A stretch of DNA of 14,736 nucleotides from CALXCT01 sp964422185 (GTDB taxonomy: Bacteria > Bacillota > Clostridia > Oscillospirales > Oscillospiraceae): contig CAYRAG010000042.1 of the NCBI GenBank assembly GCA_964422185.1, positions 1-14,736 on the forward strand, in the 5' to 3' direction. Both the position numbers and the translations under genes were made by a program. Positions 7,576-14,655 of this stretch are shown one piece after another. Under the pieces are notes generated by a model, which saw only the letters and a program-made list of their open reading frames with translations, was not told where the DNA came from and made no database searches. Each line of letters starts with the position of its first letter. Position 1 is the stretch's first letter.

Positions 7576-8367
7576 ATGAGCAAAATCGAGGTCAGGGACA
7601 TCTCATTCCGCTACCCGGGCAGCACCGGGAAGGGGGACGCCCTGGAACATGTCAGCTTCGCCGTGGAGGAGGGGGAGTTTGTCTGCCTGCTCGGCCCATC
7701 CGGGTGCGGCAAGAGCACGCTGCTCAGCCTCCTGGAGGGGCTCAACCGTGCGGACCAGGGGGAGATCCTCCTGGACGGCGCGCCGGTGGAGGGCCCGGGC
7801 CGGGACCGGGCGGTGGTGTTTCAGCACTACTCCCTGTTCCCCTGGCTCACCGCCGCCCAGAATGTCATCTTCGGGCTGCGGCAGAGCGGGCGGAAACACA
7901 CGAAAGAGGAGAACAAAACTCTCTCCCGGCAGTACCTGGCCCAGGTGGGGCTGGAGCACGCCGCGGACGAGTACCCCTCGCAGCTGTCCGGCGGCATGCA
8001 GCAGAGAGTGGCCATCGCACGGGCGCTGGCCCTGGAGGCGGATGTCCTTCTCATGGACGAGCCGTTCGGGGCGCTGGACCCGAAGCTGCGCCAGGATCTG
8101 CAGACGCTGGTCAGCCGGCTGTGCCGGGAGCAGAAGAAGACCGTGGTCTTCGTCACCCACGACATCGACGAGGCCATCCTCCTGGCAGACCGCATTGTCA
8201 TCATGGAGCCGAAGCACATCCGGGCGGTGGAGCGGGTGCGCATCCCCGTGCCCCGCAGCCGGGAGCTTCTGGCGCAGAACCCGGAGTACCCGGAGCTGCG
8301 CAGGCGGATCATGTCCATGTTCTACGAGCGGGTGGCCAATGAAATCCAGGACGAGGTGGTATTGTGA
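7576..8367 (+). CDS. ABC transporter ATP-binding protein, SsuB/TauB-like
   Basis: 263 residues. Walker A GPSGCGKST at 40-48, Q-loop Q83 in VFQHYSLFPW, signature LSGGMQQR at 137-144, Walker B ending DEPFGALD with D161 and E162, and the switch histidine H195 in VTHD. All catalytic positions are intact. The sequence is that of ATPases serving sulfonate, taurine and nitrate importers. The last base pairs overlap the permease gene by 4 nt (GTGA), so the two are translationally coupled. A Shine-Dalgarno-like AAAGGGG precedes the ATG. Confidence 0.93.
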   Translation: MSKIEVRDISFRYPGSTGKGDALEHVSFAVEEGEFVCLLGPSGCGKSTLLSLLEGLNRADQGEILLDGAPVEGPGRDRAVVFQHYSLFPWLTAAQNVIFGLRQSGRKHTKEENKTLSRQYLAQVGLEHAADEYPSQLSGGMQQRVAIARALALEADVLLMDEPFGALDPKLRQDLQTLVSRLCREQKKTVVFVTHDIDEAILLADRIVIMEPKHIRAVERVRIPVPRSRELLAQNPEYPELRRRIMSMFYERVANEIQDEVVL

Positions 8368-9263
8368 AGAAGCTGCTGCTCAACCGGGTGAATGTGATCT
8401 TTCTCCTCACCCTCGGCATTCTGCTGGTACCGCCTCAGCGCGCCATCGAGGCGCCCTGGGCCTATCTGGTGGTTCTCGTCCTCGTGGAGGCGGTCTTCCT
8501 GTTCCGCTACGCCCATGACCACGGCAAGCACCTGCTGGACATCGCGGGCATCACGCTGCTGTTCCTGGCCGTCTGGGATCTGTTCAGCCGCCTGGACCTC
8601 GTCAATCCCGTCCTGGTCCCCGCGCCGGAGGATGTGTTCATGGTCTTCGTCTCCCAGTGGGAGCTCATGGTCCGGGGCATCTTCGCCTCGCTGTGGCTGC
8701 TGTTCCTGGGGGTGGGCACCGCGATGGTCGCCGGGGTGTGCCTGGGCCTGCTGGTGGGCTGGGTGCCCCGGCTGCGCAAGGCCGTCATGCCCATCGCCAA
8801 TGTGATCAGCCCCATCCCGCCCCTGGTCTACACCCCCTATGTGGTGGCGGTGATGCCGTCGTTCCGGGTGGCCTCCGTGTTCGTCATCTTCTGCGCCGTC
8901 TTCTGGCCCACCTTCCAGAACATGGTGGGCCGGGTGAGCAGTATGGACCGGAAGATTATCCAGTCCGCGCAGGTGATGAATGTGTCCACCTCCACCATGC
9001 TCTTCCGGGTGATCCTCCCCTACTGCAAGCCGAGCATCCTGGCCAGCCTGAGCGGCACGCTGCGCGCCGCACTGCTGTGCCTGACCGGCGCGGAGCTGCT
9101 GGGGGCGCAGTCCGGACTGGGCTATTTCGTGAAGAAGTTTTCCGATTTCGCGGATTACACCAAGGTCATCGCCGGGATTATCCTCATGGGCGTCGTGGTC
9201 ACCGTGCTGGTGTTCGCGGTGCAGTGGCTCCAGAGGAAACTGGTCAAGTGGGACTATGTCTGA
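8364..9263 (+). CDS. ABC transporter permease, SsuC/TauC-like, with extra N-terminal helices
   Basis: 299 residues, starting at GTG within the stop of the ATPase gene. The canonical part starts near residue 56 (LLFLAVWDLFSRLDLVNP, then VPAPEDVF) and has about six membrane segments (56-74, 106-133, 139-165, 168-186, 227-246, 268-290). The ATPase-coupling EAA-like loop is at about 200-229 (QSAQVMNVSTST, then RVILPYCKPSILASL). Two additional hydrophobic segments (11-23 and 32-48) lengthen the N-terminus by about 50 residues compared with SsuC-type permeases. It probably acts as a homodimer, since only one permease gene is present. TGA is followed after 22 nt by the molybdoenzyme gene. Confidence 0.9.
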   Translation: MKKLLLNRVNVIFLLTLGILLVPPQRAIEAPWAYLVVLVLVEAVFLFRYAHDHGKHLLDIAGITLLFLAVWDLFSRLDLVNPVLVPAPEDVFMVFVSQWELMVRGIFASLWLLFLGVGTAMVAGVCLGLLVGWVPRLRKAVMPIANVISPIPPLVYTPYVVAVMPSFRVASVFVIFCAVFWPTFQNMVGRVSSMDRKIIQSAQVMNVSTSTMLFRVILPYCKPSILASLSGTLRAALLCLTGAELLGAQSGLGYFVKKFSDFADYTKVIAGIILMGVVVTVLVFAVQWLQRKLVKWDYV

Positions 9264-9285
9264 TTGAGAAAAGAGGAGAGATCAA

Positions 9286-11376
9286 TTGCTGCAGCCGGAA
9301 TGCAAGAAGACAGTCTGCGACATCTGCCTGGCCAACTGCGGCGTGGACGCCTGGGTGCAGAACGGAAAGGTCGTCCGCGTGGAGGGCTCCCGGGAGTGCA
9401 AAAACCAGGGCAGGCTGTGCGCGAAAGGCTATGTGAGCCGGGAGTACCTCTACCGGGAGGATCGGATCAGGACGCCGCTGCGCCGGGTGGGAAAACGGGG
9501 CGAGGGGAAGTTCGAGCCCATCACCTGGGAGGAGGCGTACGAGGAGATCGCCAGGCACCTGAACGCGTACAAGGCGGAGTACGGCGCGGACAGCGTGGCG
9601 TTCTACTCCGGGTACACCAAGTGGTACCGGACCATCCTGCACCGGTTCGCCCACTCGTTCGGGACGCTCAACTACGGCACGGAGTCCAGCAGCTGCTTCC
9701 AGGCGATGCGCCTGGCGGATATCCTGAACACGGGCTGTCTCAGCCGGGAGGATCTGGAGCACACGGATCTGTTTCTGGCCTGGGGCTTCAACCCGTTCTA
9801 CAGCGGCGTGTTCGGCACGGAGTCCCTGGAGGCGCTGCGGGAGAAAGGCCTGAAGATCCTGGCCATCGACCCGAAAGTCACCCCCGTGGCCCGGATGGCG
9901 GATCTGCACCTTCAGATCCGGGCGGGGACGGACGGCGCCCTGGCGCTGTTTTTCGGAAACTACCTCATTGAGCATGACGCCGTCGACCACGCCTACATCG
10001 ATGCCCATGTCCACGGCTATCCGGAGTACGCCGCCTATGTGAAACAGTTCCCGGTCTCCCGGGCGGCGTCCATCACCGGGGTGAGCGAGGAGAAGCTGCT
10101 CCAGGCGGCGCAGATGCTCGTGGACAACCCCCGCTTCGCCATCCATGAGGGAGCGGCGCCCATCACCCACCACCGCAACGGCGTGCAGAACTTCCGCGCC
10201 ATGCTGGCCCTGTCCGCCATCACCGGGAACTACGACCGGGAGGGCGGCAACATCCCCATGGAGTTCTCCAACCCGAAGATGAACGCGGACTGCGACATCG
10301 GGGACGAGGAGTTCATCCAGGAGGTGCGCCCGGCCAACGCGAAGCCGAAGATCGGCTCGGAGCGCTTCCCGGTCTGGTCTGAGTGCATTGACGAGTTTCA
10401 GGCCATGGATCTCGCCCGGCAGATCCTGGAGGGCACCCCCTACCCCGTCAAGGCGGTGTTCGCCCTGGGGATGAACGCCAGGATGTTCCCGGGCAACGCC
10501 AGGATGTTCCGCGCCCTGGAGCAGGTGGACTTCTTCGCGGACGCGGACATCTTCATGAACGAAACCGCGAAGTACGCGGATATCCTGCTGCCGGCGTGCA
10601 CCTCGTTTGAGCGCAGCCAGTTCCAGAGCGGCTACATGGGCCACTACTACAACACGCCCGTCGTGCGGTACCTCAGCCCGGTGATCAAGCCGCTCTACGA
10701 GTCCAAATCGGACGCGGACATCCTCTGCGAGCTCTCCCGCTATCTGGACATGGACGATCCCGTGCTGGAGGCGGGCTACGACGCCTGCTGCCGGGCCATG
10801 CTGCGCCGGGTGGGCGTGACGCTCAGCGAGCTGCAGACCACCTCGGCCACCACGCGGATTCCGGGCAAGGAGCCCTATCTGCCCGGAGACAACACGGCGT
10901 ACGGATATAAGACGCCCACCGGGAAGTTTGAGCTCACCTCCGAGATCCTCCGCAAACACGGCTACGATCCCCTCCCCGTCTGGGAGGAGCCCTGCGAAGA
11001 GGACGGGGACTACCCGTTCCAGCTGACCGCCGGGGCGCGGCTTCCCTGGCACTTCCACTCCCGCTTCCAGACCAGCGGCCTGAAGCGCGCATTCGCCGCG
11101 GACTCCCGGGCGGATCTCAACCCGGAGGACGCACGGGGGCTGCGGATCCGGCAGGATGACCGGATCCTCCTGGAGTGCCCGGGCGGCGCTATCCGGCTGC
11201 ACGCGAATCTCACGAAAGCCGTGGACCGCGGCTGCGTCTTTGTGTATCAGGATTATCCCGACGCGGATGTCAACAGCGTGCTCAGCGCGGACAACCTGGA
11301 TCCCATCTCCGGCTTCCCGGCGTTTCGCGCCTCCCGCTGCCGGATCCGCCGGGACACGGAGGAGGGAGCGCAATGA
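9286..11376 (+). CDS. Molybdopterin-dependent oxidoreductase, catalytic subunit (DMSO reductase superfamily)
   Basis: 696 residues from a TTG start, chosen because AAGAGGAGAG (9271-9280) lies just before it and the N-terminal 4Fe-4S motif follows at once: C11-x2-C14-x3-C18-x26-C45, then the conserved K47. C137 in ESSSCFQAM aligns with the metal-ligand position (Sec/Cys in formate dehydrogenase H), so a Cys-ligated Mo or W bis-MGD centre is likely. Cofactor-domain landmarks include GTDGALAL (214-221) and the C-terminal TPTGKFEL (543-550). There is no Tat signal peptide, so the enzyme is cytoplasmic. It overlaps the Fe-S subunit gene by 4 nt (ATGA) and forms a two-subunit soluble complex with it. 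No membrane anchor gene follows. Relatives include formate dehydrogenases, thiosulfate reductases, acetylene hydratase and catechol dehydroxylases; the substrate here is unassigned. Confidence 0.9.
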   Translation: MLQPECKKTVCDICLANCGVDAWVQNGKVVRVEGSRECKNQGRLCAKGYVSREYLYREDRIRTPLRRVGKRGEGKFEPITWEEAYEEIARHLNAYKAEYGADSVAFYSGYTKWYRTILHRFAHSFGTLNYGTESSSCFQAMRLADILNTGCLSREDLEHTDLFLAWGFNPFYSGVFGTESLEALREKGLKILAIDPKVTPVARMADLHLQIRAGTDGALALFFGNYLIEHDAVDHAYIDAHVHGYPEYAAYVKQFPVSRAASITGVSEEKLLQAAQMLVDNPRFAIHEGAAPITHHRNGVQNFRAMLALSAITGNYDREGGNIPMEFSNPKMNADCDIGDEEFIQEVRPANAKPKIGSERFPVWSECIDEFQAMDLARQILEGTPYPVKAVFALGMNARMFPGNARMFRALEQVDFFADADIFMNETAKYADILLPACTSFERSQFQSGYMGHYYNTPVVRYLSPVIKPLYESKSDADILCELSRYLDMDDPVLEAGYDACCRAMLRRVGVTLSELQTTSATTRIPGKEPYLPGDNTAYGYKTPTGKFELTSEILRKHGYDPLPVWEEPCEEDGDYPFQLTAGARLPWHFHSRFQTSGLKRAFAADSRADLNPEDARGLRIRQDDRILLECPGGAIRLHANLTKAVDRGCVFVYQDYPDADVNSVLSADNLDPISGFPAFRASRCRIRRDTEEGAQ

Positions 11377-11903
11377 GAGAGCCCAGACCGCTCAGTGTCA
11401 TATTCAATTTCCACCCGGAGCGCTGTGTGGGCTGCGGCGCGTGCGTGGGGGCGTGCCTGGACGAGCACGACGCGTTTCCCATCCCGGACGATCCCGTGCG
11501 GTGCGTGTACCGGACGGAACACACCCGCGGAGGGGAGAGCGTGCTCACCTGGTATTCCCTGGCCTGTCTGCACTGCGCGGAGGCCCCCTGCATCCCCGCC
11601 TGCGCACAGAGCTGCTTCTCCCGGGATCCGGTCACCGGCACGGTGCAGCTGGACAGCGCGGCGTGCGTGGCGTGTCACGCCTGCCAGAACGCCTGCCCCT
11701 ACCGGGGCGTCGTGTATGACGCCGTCTCCGGGAAAGCCGACAAATGCGACGGCTGTCTGGAGCGCCTGCGGCTCGGACTGTCTCCGCGCTGTGTGGAGGC
11801 GTGTCCCGCCCGGGCGATCACCGTTGACGACCGTCCGGCCGTGGTGCGCGGGTCCCGGGAGAGACTGCGGCGCGCTCTGGCCGCGGAAAAACTCAGGCGC
11901 TGA
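11373..11903 (+). CDS. 4Fe-4S electron-transfer subunit (DmsB/NrfC-like)
   Basis: 176 residues from ATG 11373, which overlaps the stop of the catalytic subunit (ATGA). Sixteen cysteines in four groups fit four [4Fe-4S] clusters: C18/C21/C24/C28 (CVGCGACVGAC), C65/C68/C73/C77 (CLHCAEAPCIPAC), C98/C101/C104/C108 (CVACHACQNACP) and C125/C128/C140/C144 (CDGCLERLRLGLSPRCVEAC). This is the standard beta subunit of DMSO-reductase-family enzymes, carrying electrons between the molybdenum subunit and a donor or acceptor. It lacks a signal peptide and any membrane helix, so the partner is probably a soluble ferredoxin, flavoprotein or NAD(P)H enzyme encoded elsewhere. It is the last gene of the operon, with a strong terminator 24 nt after the stop. 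Confidence 0.92.
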   Translation: MREPRPLSVIFNFHPERCVGCGACVGACLDEHDAFPIPDDPVRCVYRTEHTRGGESVLTWYSLACLHCAEAPCIPACAQSCFSRDPVTGTVQLDSAACVACHACQNACPYRGVVYDAVSGKADKCDGCLERLRLGLSPRCVEACPARAITVDDRPAVVRGSRERLRRALAAEKLRR

Positions 11904-11926
11904 CCGCGGCGCGTACAAGAAAAAAG

Positions 11927-11970
11927 AACCGCGTCCGGGAGAGGTTTTTACCTCTTCCCGGGCGCGGTTT
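11927..11970 (+). terminator. Operon terminator, possibly bidirectional
   Basis: AACCGCG (11927-11933) pairs with CGCGGTT (11963-11969), and the inner arms CCGGGAGAGGT and ACCTCTTCCCGG extend the stem with small bulges around a short T-rich loop. A T-rich tail follows on the plus strand. An A-rich stretch just before the stem (11918-11925) gives a U-tract on the minus strand, so it may also stop minus-strand transcripts. Confidence 0.75.
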
Positions 11971-12035
11971 CTGTCTCTGTTTCACTCCCCCGGCGGCCCC
12001 GCCGGGCCGGATGCCGGGCTCAGCCGGCGGGGGAC

Positions 12036-12097
12036 AAAAAAGCGGCAGCCAGGCGGACGCGAAGTCCCAAGGGGTCAATTCCCTTTCCAAGGCTGCC
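12036..12097 (-). terminator. Branched RNA structure with U-tract, terminator-like
   Basis: On the minus strand GGCAGCC (12097-12091) pairs with GGCTGCC (12050-12044). Inside lie two smaller hairpins, AAGGG-N7-CCCTT (12085-12069) and GGAC-TTCGC-GTCC. The outer stem is followed by GC and six T (12041-12036). It could be the terminator left from the decayed minus-strand gene upstream, or the 3' end of a small structured RNA. No known RNA family is recognised. Confidence 0.45.
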
Positions 12098-12235
12098 ATC
12101 GTCAGTGGTGCAGACCGGCCGGGCCCTGTCAACAGGAAATTTGCGAATCCGGCGGATTTTTTTGCGTCCCGGGGTCGGGTCAGCCGCGCATGAACCGGGC
12201 GGCCGCCGGACAATCCGCGGCAGACCTGCGGGCCG

Positions 12236-12400
12236 GGATCCGCCGAAGCGGCGGGGACGGGCAGACAGGGTGGCCCTGCTCCGGCTCCTGTGCGCCTCCC
12301 GGATCAGGCCGGTCTTGCCCGCGTTGCCGCGGTTCTCCCTGCGCATCCGGGCAAAACCGCCGATTCCCACAGGCAGCCGTTTTCTCTGCTCCCTCACGGC
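12236..12400 (-). pseudogene. Fragment of an AAA-ATPase-like gene (PF09820 type), start and 3' part lost
   Basis: The minus strand reads KRLPVGIGGFARMR, then KTGLIREAHRSRSRATLSAR and PRRFGGS. This matches, residue for residue in the conserved parts, the N-terminus of AAA-ATPase-like/DUF1703 proteins (xxLPVGI-x2-F, DKTGLI, TRPRRFGKS-LNMSM) and the fragment at 12905. The normal ATG seems deleted: a Shine-Dalgarno GAGGGAG is followed by CAGAGAAAACGG where ATGAAACGG would be expected. The P-loop lysine is replaced (GGS instead of GKS) and similarity ends right after it. Intact members are about 500-560 residues. This copy is certainly non-functional. Confidence 0.7.
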
Positions 12401-12815
12401 GTGTCCCCGTAAGCGTCTAATCCACAGCGGGGAAAAGTTTCGCCCGAAGCGCCGCGCTGCGGGACGCCGGCGGCCCGGTGGAGCTGGATCGGTACTTCTC
12501 CGGCCGTGGCGCGGGCGGGATCCCGCTGACTTTCCGCTGCAGATTCTTCCCGGGCAGTTTCTCCGAACGCTTCCCGCGCTGCGCCTTTCGCAAAACCCGG
12601 CGCGGGTACCGCCAGGCCCCCGTCTCATTCTCTTCCGCGGTTTTCCCGCGGCTGTACCGCACCGCATTGCCTCCGGCCGCGCCGGGCGTGTCCGCGAAGC
12701 GGAGAGATGCCGGGCCGTCTGCCGGCTTTGCGTCCCGTTCCTCCCGTGTTTTCATCCGATCCAGACCGGGACGAACCTGGGAAAGCCGTCAGATGGCGGG
12801 AATCTCTGAACCAAC

Positions 12816-12844
12816 CTGAAATGGCTTCCTGTCATGGCTATCAT
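12816..12844 (+). promoter_or_regulatory. Promoter of the AAA-ATPase-like remnant
   Basis: CTGAAA (12816-12821), a 17-nt spacer and TATCAT (12839-12844). The -35 matches four of six and the -10 five of six consensus bases. It lies 60 nt before the start codon at 12905. Confidence 0.5.
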
Positions 12845-12904
12845 AAAAGGAGGCCGTGCCAGGGCGCCCCCTGCCGGGGCGGCGATGGGAAAGGGAGCAC
12901 AGAG

Positions 12905-13168
12905 ATGAATTCGACAGGGAAATCCCTGGCAGTCGGGTATGATGAGTTTAAAAAACTGAGGAAAAACGATGGTTACGATGCGGATAAGACCGGGCTCATC
13001 AGGCAGCTGCCGATACAGAAACCGGAAGTGACGGTGTTTACCCGTCCGCGCCGTTTCGGCAGGTCCCTGAACATGAGTATGCCGGCGAACTTCTTCTCCA
13101 TGGACGGGGATAAGACGATTTTTGTCGGACTTGAAATTACAAAAGAGAAAGATCTCTGCGAAAAGCGG
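12905..13168 (+). pseudogene. Truncated AAA-ATPase-like gene (PF09820 type)
   Basis: ATG 12905 has a good Shine-Dalgarno (AGGGAG, 12892-12897) and a promoter. The product begins with LAVGYDEFKKLRKNDGY, DADKTGLIRQLP, VTVFTRPRRFGRSLNMSM and ANFFSMDGDKTIFVGLEI, then KEKDLCEK, the classic first 85 residues of AAA-ATPase-like/DUF1703 proteins. Similarity stops near residue 88; the frame stays open to about 13480 but runs into proline/arginine-rich sequence and through the neighbour's terminator. The catalytic P-loop lysine is arginine (GRS for GKS). The remaining 80% of the family length, including the C-terminal nuclease-like domain, is missing. Lower local GC than its surroundings fits an acquired gene. 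A short peptide may still be made, but the ATPase is dead. Confidence 0.75.
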
Positions 13169-13311
13169 CGGATCCGGGCGGATTTCGGAGACGGATTCGC
13201 GCCGTGCCCTCCCCCGCGGAGCTGTGCCGCGCCGGATGCCCCGCGGGCGCCGGCAGAGCATTTCTCTGGAGGACTTCGCCGCTTTATTCCGGCTCAGCTC
13301 CGGCCCCGGGC

Positions 13312-13357
13312 AAAAAAGCGGAGTGTCCCTCCCCTGAGGAAAAGGGGGAGACACTCC
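13312..13357 (-). terminator. Terminator of the sugar kinase gene
   Basis: On the minus strand GGAGTGTC (13357-13350) pairs perfectly with GACACTCC (13327-13320), with a further C/G-rich inner stem, and is followed by GC and six T (13317-13312). It lies about 155 nt after the kinase stop codon. Confidence 0.8.
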
Positions 13358-13513
13358 GGGTGTCTGCGCGGGTGGTGCGGCGGGAGAACGGGCGTCCCGC
13401 AGCGCCGCGGGGCGGGAGGGCGGCCGGGCACGGCGGCTGCCTTGAAGGCAAAACAGACCGGGCCCTGCCCTGCCGCCTGAATCGCGGGGGAATCCGCACA
13501 CCGGGAGGGGCAC

Positions 13514-14476
13514 TTACGGCCTTCCCTCCATCCGGGAGAGAACCAGCGCCTCGTCCGGGATGCTGGGGATGCCGCCGGGAACCTGTGTGGACAGACTGGC
13601 GGCGGTGCACGCGAACGCGCCGATCTGCCGCAGCTCCGGGACGGTCAGGGCGGAGGGCGGCCTGGACAGCCGGAGCAGACGGCTCACCGCGCTGCCCCCG
13701 AAAATGTCTCCCGCGCCGGTGGTGTCCGCAGGGCGCACCGCGGGGCACGGCACATGCACGGTGCCGTTCCGGTTGGCCAGACAGCAGCCGTCCGGGCCCA
13801 TGGTCACCATGGCCAGGGAGACCCCGAACTCATGGAGCAGTCTCTCCGCGCCCTCTTCCGGAGAGCAGTGCCAGAGAAAGTCCGTCTCCTCACCGCTGAT
13901 CTTCACGATATCCGCCTGGCGCAGGCCCCAGAGGATCTCCTCCGCGGCCTGATCCGGAGACGGCCACAGGGGCAGACGGAGGTTGGGGTCAAACGAGATG
14001 AGCTTCCCCAGGGATCTGGCGTACCTGACCGCCTCCACGGTAGCGGTGTGCGCCGGCTCGTCCGTCAGGCTCAGGGTTCCGAAGTGGAAGATCCGGCATT
14101 GCGCGATGGCGGACCGATCCACCTCCTCCCAGCGCAGCCGGGTATCCGCCCCGGGCTTGCGGGCGAAGCTGAAAGACCGGTCTCCGTGCCCGTCCAGGGT
14201 GACAAACGCCAGGGTGGTGAAAGCGTCCGGATCCAGGACGACGCCGGATGTGTCGACCCCGGCGTCCCGGAGTGTCCGCGTCAGCAGGCGGCCGAACAGA
14301 TCGTCGCCCACCTTGCCCAGAAAGGCGGTCTTCGCGCCGTACCGGGCCAGCGCGGCCAGAAAGTTGCCGGGCGCGCCGCCGGGATTCGCTTTCAGGACAG
14401 GGTAGCCGGCAGCGTCCGCGCCCTGGGGCGCGAAGTCAATGAGCAGCTCGCCCAGCGCGGTGACATCGTAATCCAT
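13514..14476 (-). CDS. PfkB-family carbohydrate kinase, probable fructokinase
   Basis: 320 residues, the family norm. The start at 14476 is chosen because GAGGAG (minus, 14489-14484) is 7 nt before it and MDYDVTALGELLIDFAP is the typical fructokinase beginning; upstream in-frame ATGs would put that site within the gene. PfkB signature 1 is at about 33-65 (GGAPGNFLAALARYGAKTAF, LGKVGDDLFG) and signature 2 at 251-260 (DTTGAGDIFG), with D257 as catalytic base. FDPNLRLPLW (162-171) and VKISGEE (191-197) are characteristic of bacterial fructokinases. It phosphorylates a ketose or related sugar with ATP in the cytoplasm. It points toward the AAA-like remnant and may be co-transcribed with the gene ending at 14656. 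Other sugar or nucleoside substrates of the PfkB family cannot be excluded. Confidence 0.9.
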   Translation of the reverse strand: MDYDVTALGELLIDFAPQGADAAGYPVLKANPGGAPGNFLAALARYGAKTAFLGKVGDDLFGRLLTRTLRDAGVDTSGVVLDPDAFTTLAFVTLDGHGDRSFSFARKPGADTRLRWEEVDRSAIAQCRIFHFGTLSLTDEPAHTATVEAVRYARSLGKLISFDPNLRLPLWPSPDQAAEEILWGLRQADIVKISGEETDFLWHCSPEEGAERLLHEFGVSLAMVTMGPDGCCLANRNGTVHVPCPAVRPADTTGAGDIFGGSAVSRLLRLSRPPSALTVPELRQIGAFACTAASLSTQVPGGIPSIPDEALVLSRMEGRP

Positions 14477-14655
14477 GTTCATTCTCCTCATTTTGCCGCC
14501 GGGAACCGGAACGGCCGGTGTGTTTTCCGGTGCGCGGCGTTCCCTGCCTCCCCCGACGGGCACAGCCGCCTGACCGATGCGCACGGAGACCCGGGCCTGC
14601 CGGACTCAAATCCGGCCCGGACAACCTCTTTTTCGCCCGGGGTGCCGGGAGTACC

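Larger units (their letters stand above)
11971..12904. other. Gene-poor stretch holding a decayed gene and regulatory structures
   Basis: No intact gene is seen in these 930 bases. The stretch holds a minus-strand terminator-like structure (12036-12097), a fragment of an AAA-ATPase-like gene (12236-12400, minus) and a plus-strand promoter (12816-12844). The region between 12400 and 12810 shows no recognisable feature. Confidence 0.6.

Noticed and set aside
9244..11373. Very long open frame antisense to the molybdoenzyme gene (about 700 codons)
   Set aside because: The plus-strand gene has clear Fe-S and cofactor motifs. The antisense frame has no recognisable motif and results from GC-rich third positions.
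9286..11376. Assignment as formate dehydrogenase
   Set aside because: No conserved RVCHGP-type context at the ligand residue, no NAD or hydrogenase partner genes, and the neighbours are a substrate importer and an enolase-fold enzyme.
14477..14584. Upstream in-frame ATG starts for the sugar kinase
   Set aside because: They add 36 low-complexity residues and have no ribosome binding site, whereas ATG 14476 has GAGGAG at the right distance.
14599..14616. tRNA T-arm-like hairpin GCCGGA-CTCAAA-TCCGGC
   Set aside because: No acceptor stem, D-arm or anticodon arm can be built around it, and no U-tract follows at a distance that would make it a terminator.
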